Assembly (NCBI GenBank): GCA_905160935.1
Contig: CAJHZI010000474.1
Coordinates: 124,001-188,000, forward strand
Origin: Enchytraeus crypticus
Taxonomy: Eukaryota; Annelida; Clitellata; Enchytraeida; Enchytraeidae
Reading direction: 5' to 3'
Length of the DNA: 64,000 nt
This document shows, one piece after another, positions 37,601 to 45,200 of this stretch. The notes beneath the pieces were generated by a model. It was not told the DNA's origin. It saw only the letters and a list, made by a program, of their open reading frames with translations, and made no database searches. The position numbers were made by a program, and so were the translations under genes. How positions within the stretch are numbered: position 1 is the first letter of the stretch; each line of letters begins with the position of its first letter.

Positions 37601-40600
37601 CAGCTAACACAGCAACAGCTAACACAGCAACAACAACAGCTAACACAGCGACAACAACAGCTAACACAGCAACAACAACAGCAAACACCCAAACAAGAAC
37701 AGCTAACACAGCAACAGCAACAGCTAACACAGCAACAACAACAGCTAACACAGCAACAGCAACAGCTAACATAGCAACAGCAACAATTAACACAGCAACA
37801 ACAACAGCTAACACAGCGACAACAACAGCTAACACAGCAACAACAACAGCAAACACCCAAACAAGAACAGCTACTCTTACAACGGAAGCAGATAAGTTTA
37901 GTGAAACCTTTGTCACTGGAATTCAGACCACATGGATGGCAAGGAATCCAATAACCACAACAACAACAACAACAACAACACCTGCCAATCCCACCTTGAT
38001 TACTGCAGCACTGAGCAGAAGCTACGGCATTAAAGCGGGAGGCACGAAGGTTAATGTAACGCTGCAGTTTGACAGAAATGTGCCTACAAATAATTTCGCT
38101 AAGTTCATCTACTTCGGGCTAATTCCCGTCAACTTTTCGAGTCCAATTGAAATATCGCAGTGAGTATGTTAGTGATTAATGCATTAGAAGTAGCAGGTCG
38201 TATAGTCGTATACAACTAAGTATTAGTAATTGATGTTGATTTCTTTATTATTTATGAAAGATAATTGTTTCGTTAATAACTTAATACACCTCAAAGTATT
38301 GTTTTAAAATAATTTTAAGTTAGTTTAATATTTTTACAAGTTACATTTACATTACTTTCTACCTATTAACGAATTTAACTTTTAAATTTAACTTTACAAC
38401 TGTCAAATGAAAGCTTTTTGCGTACTTTATCTTCACTTTCTTTTTCATGAATTACCAAATGTACTTACGGAAATATTTTCTCCAATTATGTTAATGAAGT
38501 GTTATCTATAAGATTACGCTCTCTCTCTCTCTTAGTGCATTGCCTATTGGCAGGTCCATGGTACATAACGCCTCCACTCTTCTCTGTCTTCCGCCTTTCT
38601 ATTCATTTCCACATATGAGTGGGTCTTTAAATCATCTAACATACCTAATCTCGGCCTGCCCCTGACTCTTTTTCCTTCCATTCTACCTTCTATGACATCT
38701 TTTAATAGACCTTCTCCCCGTAGAATGTGTCCTATCCATCTCTTCTTCCTATTTCTTAATACATTTACGCTATCTATATAATAAGTTCCCCGTGTTGTGT
38801 CCGGTTTGCTTGAAGAATAAGCCAACAGCATGCATATGAACGTGTCGTAGAAGGCGACATTAAAACATGATCGATACCAACGTCAGAAAGGGTATTCATT
38901 TGGTGAGAGCCTAGGCTACAGAAATAGTAACAGAAACTTAAACGAGTGGATTGAAAGTCTATTCGAATCCCGACCCTGGTTAAACTGGGATTTAGGAGAA
39001 GAAGATGATGATGATGTTATCTATAAGCGTATGTAATATACAACTGTTTAGGCCTTACTATGGTAACTGCAACTAAAAGAATCGTGTTATCGTTATCTGC
39101 AGTGAACAGATTTCCTGGTACTTGATTTGTACCTTTGTTGAATTAATGGAATCATCGGTTTGGCTTTGTTTTTACAGTGCTTGTTGCTGTCACTGGCGAC
39201 AGTAGCGCTCTAATTGTTTCTGTTCTCAGTATCACTCTAATTGAGCTAGCAGACCCAGTGTCTAACTAGCCATGCATTAAGTAGATAATCTATGCTATAT
39301 ATTTGTAATTTTATTTCATTTTGGTTTATTTTCAATGCAGCAGTATTTGTTGTAATGCACTGTGGTATTTTTTGTTTGTTTGTTTATTGTAACTTGCTAC
39401 CACGTTTTGATGGTGTAATAAAGATTCATATATATTGGTATATTGTTCGACAGCAGGGTTAGCGAGTGCAAGGTTCAAATCCATGCTCTCCCGCAACTGA
39501 CATGTTATTGAGCAGGAAACTGATGTTAACTTTGCTTCAATCCTGTTTGTTACAAAATTAATAATTCATTAGTTGCATTGAAAGCTGGTAAAGCTAAGGT
39601 TAGCGTCAGTTTCCTCACTGGAAAGCGATGTTTGTGACAGGCGACCCCAGAATTTTAACCCCATGCATACTTATCCGCTGTCGAATATCTTACCGACATC
39701 GCCACTGGCTCCAGCCATTGACTGATTGATCACAGCAAGTACTAATACTGCTGCTATAAATAATCAATCGATCACTGTAATCATCGATTAATTAATCAAT
39801 GATCCCAGTGATCGATTGATTAATTACAGCAGCAGTACGGTGTATGAGATACGCAGTCCACCGGCAGACAGCGCGGGTAGTGTTAGCGTGTTACTGGAGG
39901 ACATAACAGGAAAGAACTGGACTGTGGCTTCCTTCAACTATAGAGAGAATCCGTCCATTAAGAGTATCCATCCAACACAACATCTAACGAGGTACTGCTA
40001 GCAATCAAGCAATTTATCTTCAATCTATCGACCTATCTATCACTCAATAAATCAATCAATTAATCTATCAATCAACCACTGAATTTTTTACGCAATTAAT
40101 CAATAAATTTTATATTTTAGGGATTTATCAATAAATTTAACAATTTCTTAATCAATAAGTCAGTTGGTCAATTAATAAATCGATCAATCGACCACTCAAT
40201 TTGTCTTTTGATTGATGATGCTCTAGCTGAGGTACTCGATTGTCTGGTTGATTGATCATACTTGCAACTGAGCTATACGATTGATTGATTGATTGACTGA
40301 TTTATTTACCATACTGGTAGCTGAGGCATTCGATTGATTGATTGGTCATACTTGTAGTTGAGGTACTTGATTAATTGACTGATTAATTGATTTATCGTAC
40401 TTATAGCTAAGGTACTCGATTGACTGATTGATTGTGTCAAGAACCTGATTCTACAATTTTTTATCTGAGGTAAAATGAGGACCTGACATCAAATGGTCCA
40501 GGATTCAAATTCCCAATAATATGCCTCTAATAATTATTTTGGAATCTTTACCTGTCCTCGATTTGACTGAATCTAGATCTCCTACTAAGTGATTGATAAC

Positions 40601-42205
40601 TTCAACGACTGTATTAAATTAGATATTAATTTAATACGAAAAGAAATAAAATAATACACGGATATATATATTGGAACGAAAACTAAAACGATTTCAAATA
40701 ACACGTGTAAGCAAATTACATATAACTTACAATTATACTTTCTATCGAATTATAGTTCACTTTAAATATCGTTAAAGTAAGTACTTTATATTACATACAA
40801 TCACTTTTGACATACAAATTACTAATACGCTCTCTAGCATAAATTTCTACACTTTACTTTTCTCTCGACTATTCGTCTATTAGGATACCTTCTAATATAA
40901 TCCCTAGGTTAGAATATTTCGATGGAACTCTCTTCCCTGTTCGATCCTCTACAAATCACTCTCCTCTCATCGACTGTTCGATGGACTACTAATTAGTTAG
41001 AATACCGAACCCTTCGAATTGCTCTTAAATTCGTCTACTCTTGAGATTCTTAAAATCTCCTAAATCTATTTTCAAGCTTGGCACGTTTTACGTCCGTGTT
41101 GTCACGCTTCCATCTTGGATCTCTCTCTTTCCTGTTTAGGCATGCCCTCATTGGTCACTTGCCCTAGCTTTTCTACCGCCTAGGATCTCACTTTATTAAA
41201 ACTCAATACTTTAAATCTTAACTTTACTTGTCCAGTGGTATTCTGAATACTTTACTATATATACAATTACAAATACAAACTAAATACATACTAATATATA
41301 TCGAATCGAGCTTTGACAGATTGATTGATTGAATGATTGATCGTAAAATTGATCGATTGATCACACTTGTAGCGATGGGCCTCGATTGACTGATTGATTG
41401 ATTGATTGTTCACACCTATAGCGGAGGTACTCGCCTGACAGTGGAGGGAGAGAACCTGGACGCCGCTCAGTCCTCAATCCTTCAGCTCACAGTCACCGTG
41501 CAGCGTCGAGATCAACCCCTGGAGGTCCGTGACCCCACCACTGCGGTGAGATAACTGTGTAATGTTGTGTAACAATTGCAATTACAATTACAATTCCAAT
41601 TGCATTTACAATTGCAATTGGCTGGGCTGCAGTTACATTGTAATTATTGTCCAGCCAGTGGCGACGTCGGTAAGGTACTCTACCGCAGATCAGTATGTGC
41701 GGGGTTCAGATCCCGGGCTCGCCCGTCACTGACATCGCTTTCGAGTGAGGAATCTGACGTTAACCTTAGCTTTAGCTTTTACAAACCAATCAGATGAATA
41801 AAATATAATATAAGTGTACATGGAAAAGGTTCTATTCTTATCCCGACCCTAGTTAATCTAGGATTTATGGGAAGCATGACAATGATGATGATGTGATGAA
41901 TTGTGTAATATCATATAGCCTCTCTCTCTTTCTCTCTCTCTCTTAGTGCTCTGCCTACTGGCAGGTCCATGGTATATAACGCCTCTACTCATCTCTATCT
42001 TCCGTCTTTCTTTTCATGTCCACACACGAGTGGATCTTTAAATTATTTATAACATTTATTTTGATATAGGCTACCATTATTTCGGGGGGATTCTGCATAT
42101 GACGAGGTAGGCCCCCATGTCTTCCTCAGCTTCGACTAACATTTACTGGGCAGGAGCGTCATATAGCCTCTGTGCTTGTAATTACATAAATAGCCTATGT
42201 GCAAG

Positions 42206-42274
<69 letters not shown>

Positions 42275-45200
42275 ACTATGCAATTACATATAGACTAAGT
42301 AAAGTAATCATAGGCTATTTAAGTAATTTAGGGCCCTAATGCACATTTTCTCTACATTTTCGCTGTTAGAACTTTTTAAATGTTTAAAAAGGACACAAAG
42401 GAAAATAAAATTAAATGTAGAAGCACTACATATCTTTAAATTTACAATTAAATACATGTACATATATATACTGGAGTAGGACAAACTGCTCAAAATTCCT
42501 AATATTCTCACCTCGTTAAGGCAGACGTTCATTTCCTTTCTCAGCTTCTAGCATCCTACTATTTGGAACTCTCTGCCTCCTGATCTTCGCTCACGTTCTA
42601 CAACTTCCACTTTCCGCTGTAGGTTGAAAACACATCTCTTGCCACCATGGATTTTTTTCATCTTGCCTGACTGTTTTTTGATCACCGGCCCGGCAGCGTT
42701 TAGCATCTTTTATTTCTCTTCAGCACGTGTTTTTTCAGATCGTTTAGGGTGAATCCATTTGTAGTGACATGTGATTGGGGGACGTCCTTGCCATCATCCT
42801 TGTACGAGGAAATGGACGTTAAACCTTTATTATTATTTATTATTATTAAATAAATCTGTGACTTCACACAGGATTGTTTCGGAGTAAACGTGACGTCACA
42901 GAGTCTTGTCTGCAGAATGCCGGCTCTGAATCTACCTGAGGACTTCCTGAAGAAACTGGAAAACGACTTCAGAGCTAAATCCAGCAATTCCACCAGCAAT
43001 GCCAGGAAGAAACGTGCCGCGGTTGACGCTTCCATTGAAGTGGCGCGATTTACCAATGACAGAAACGACTCTGCAATAGCCCGCATGAGGATTATAACAG
43101 ACGGCTACTCGAGTCTCTACAACGAGAGTTCGAATCTCAACTTTAATCCGCGGTTCATTGAGGTGTTTCCGGCTGCAGATGTCATACGAGTAAAGACCGG
43201 TGAACCTGAGGCGATACGAATACAGGTTTCATTAAGAATTATTTCAAATTATTTATGACAGGCATCACAAAAGTCAAAATATTATCAAACATTTGAGCTA
43301 TTATACTAAAATCTGATAGGTATTTAAAATGCACCAGAGCACAAAATTTACAGAGAAGGATTGTGCAAAAGGATGTGTGACGTACGTAAGTGGCGAAACA
43401 ATGGAAACGTGAGAGATATAGACAGAGACAGTTTACATTGTACTCCTTAGATGTCATTTTATAGGTATTTTCTATTTTATTTTACCCGATCTGTTACCTG
43501 GTTGTTGGAGAATGGACCAACCGTGGACTGCGTGTGTCGTAAAAGGCGATAAAGTACTAAGATCTAAACCAAAGCTAGAAAGGGCTTTCGGTTGCTGAGT
43601 GCCTAGGCTCCAGAAATTTCTTAAAAATTTTATAATCTCGACCATAGTTAGTGAGATTCAACGAAAGATGATGATAATTTTATATTTTATTTATCCTTTG
43701 TATTTAAAGGGTCGGGATATGTATAGACATTCTCCAGTCCTCTCTGTCCCACACCATACCATCAGTCAATCCTCTATTTTTCATGTCCTTCTTAATCACC
43801 GCATCCCACATTAGTTGTGGCCCATACCTATACCTCTCTCTACCTTTCTTAATTCCATTATTTTTACTTAGTATCTTTTAACTTTATCTTTTAACTCCAC
43901 CGGCTAGAGCCAGTGGCGAAATCGGTAAGATACTCGACCGCGGATCAGTATGTGCGGGGTTCAAATCCTGGGCTCATCCTTCACTCACATTGCTTTTGAG
44001 TGAGGAAACTGACGTTAACATTAGCTTTCACCATCTTTTATTCTTCGTATCTGCCTCTCTCTCTTCTTCTTCTGTGCACTGCCATGTGGCAAGTTCAAGG
44101 TACATATTTATACTCAAAGTCTGCTTTCTCGCTCCATAAGAGTACTCCATATATCAACAAATTAATCCCTTCGCAAAGTCCATGCCTTATCCATACCTTA
44201 TGTAGCCTGTAGCTTGGGAAAATTATGGCTTCTGAGGTGGTTTACCGTTGCCGTATCTGTCTGTTGACAGGGTAATAATTTCGGCCTAGTAGCTGCAGAT
44301 AACTACGTGATAACGCTGGGGGCTGATAACTGTAGCGTCACGACAGTGGTCGACAACCTCATCGTGTGTCTGCCTCCAGTCAGGCTGCCTCAGTCTTCCT
44401 CGTCCCTTCTTGCCAACATCAGCTGTGCTCACGACTACAGACCCGTTGTGGTAAGTTTATTTCTTCAGCGGGATATAATGCACTTGGTTTAGTTGCCCGT
44501 CAATAATTGAAGTTAAGGTAAGTCGGCCTTGGTTAGTACAAGGTTGGGTGACCACCTTGGAGGACTGAGTGTTGACAACTTGGAATGAAAAGAGCCCAGG
44601 GTGATGGAAGGTTATTCTTAAACTTGATTTAACGCACTTGGTTTAGTATTTACCTACTAGCACCGTTTAGGATATTTTTCTTTCTATTCAGCACATGTTT
44701 CTTCAGATCGTTTGGGGTGAATCGATTTGTGATGATATGTGATGGGGGTACGTCCCGGACATCATCCCTGTACGAGGAAACGGACGGTAAACTTTTATTA
44801 TTATTAGTTGCGCGCCAATAAAATAGTCGAAGTTAAGGTAAGTCGGACTCGGTTTGTAAATGGTTGTGTGACCACATAGGAGGTCCGAGTGTTGACAGCC
44901 TGAATGAAAAAATCCCAGTGTGATGGAAGGTTATTCTTAAATCAGCACCGGCTGCAATTGATGCGCCATCAAAAGGCAAAGATTGCTAATAACCATGGAG
45001 AGGAAGGAGGAAATGAGCGTTAAACAAATATCTCCACTTCCTGACCCAGTATGCCGTTATAATTTTGTATGATCTACCGTTTGTGTTGTGCCAAGTGACG
45101 CGTCTAAGATAGGCATTTAAGCACATTACAGTCTGTAGGATATCTGACAGAGGATATGTGCGGGTTCAAATGCAGGGCTCGTCTGTCACTGGTAGCGCTT

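Noticed and set aside
37120..37870. Possible CRISPR-like array
   Set aside because: Contiguous 21-nt coding repeat without spacers, in an animal gene.
37020..37916. Two long antisense open frames (Val/Ala-rich and Cys-rich) over the repeat
   Set aside because: They mirror the 21-nt repeat; the sense frame has splice signals and correct phase with neighbours.
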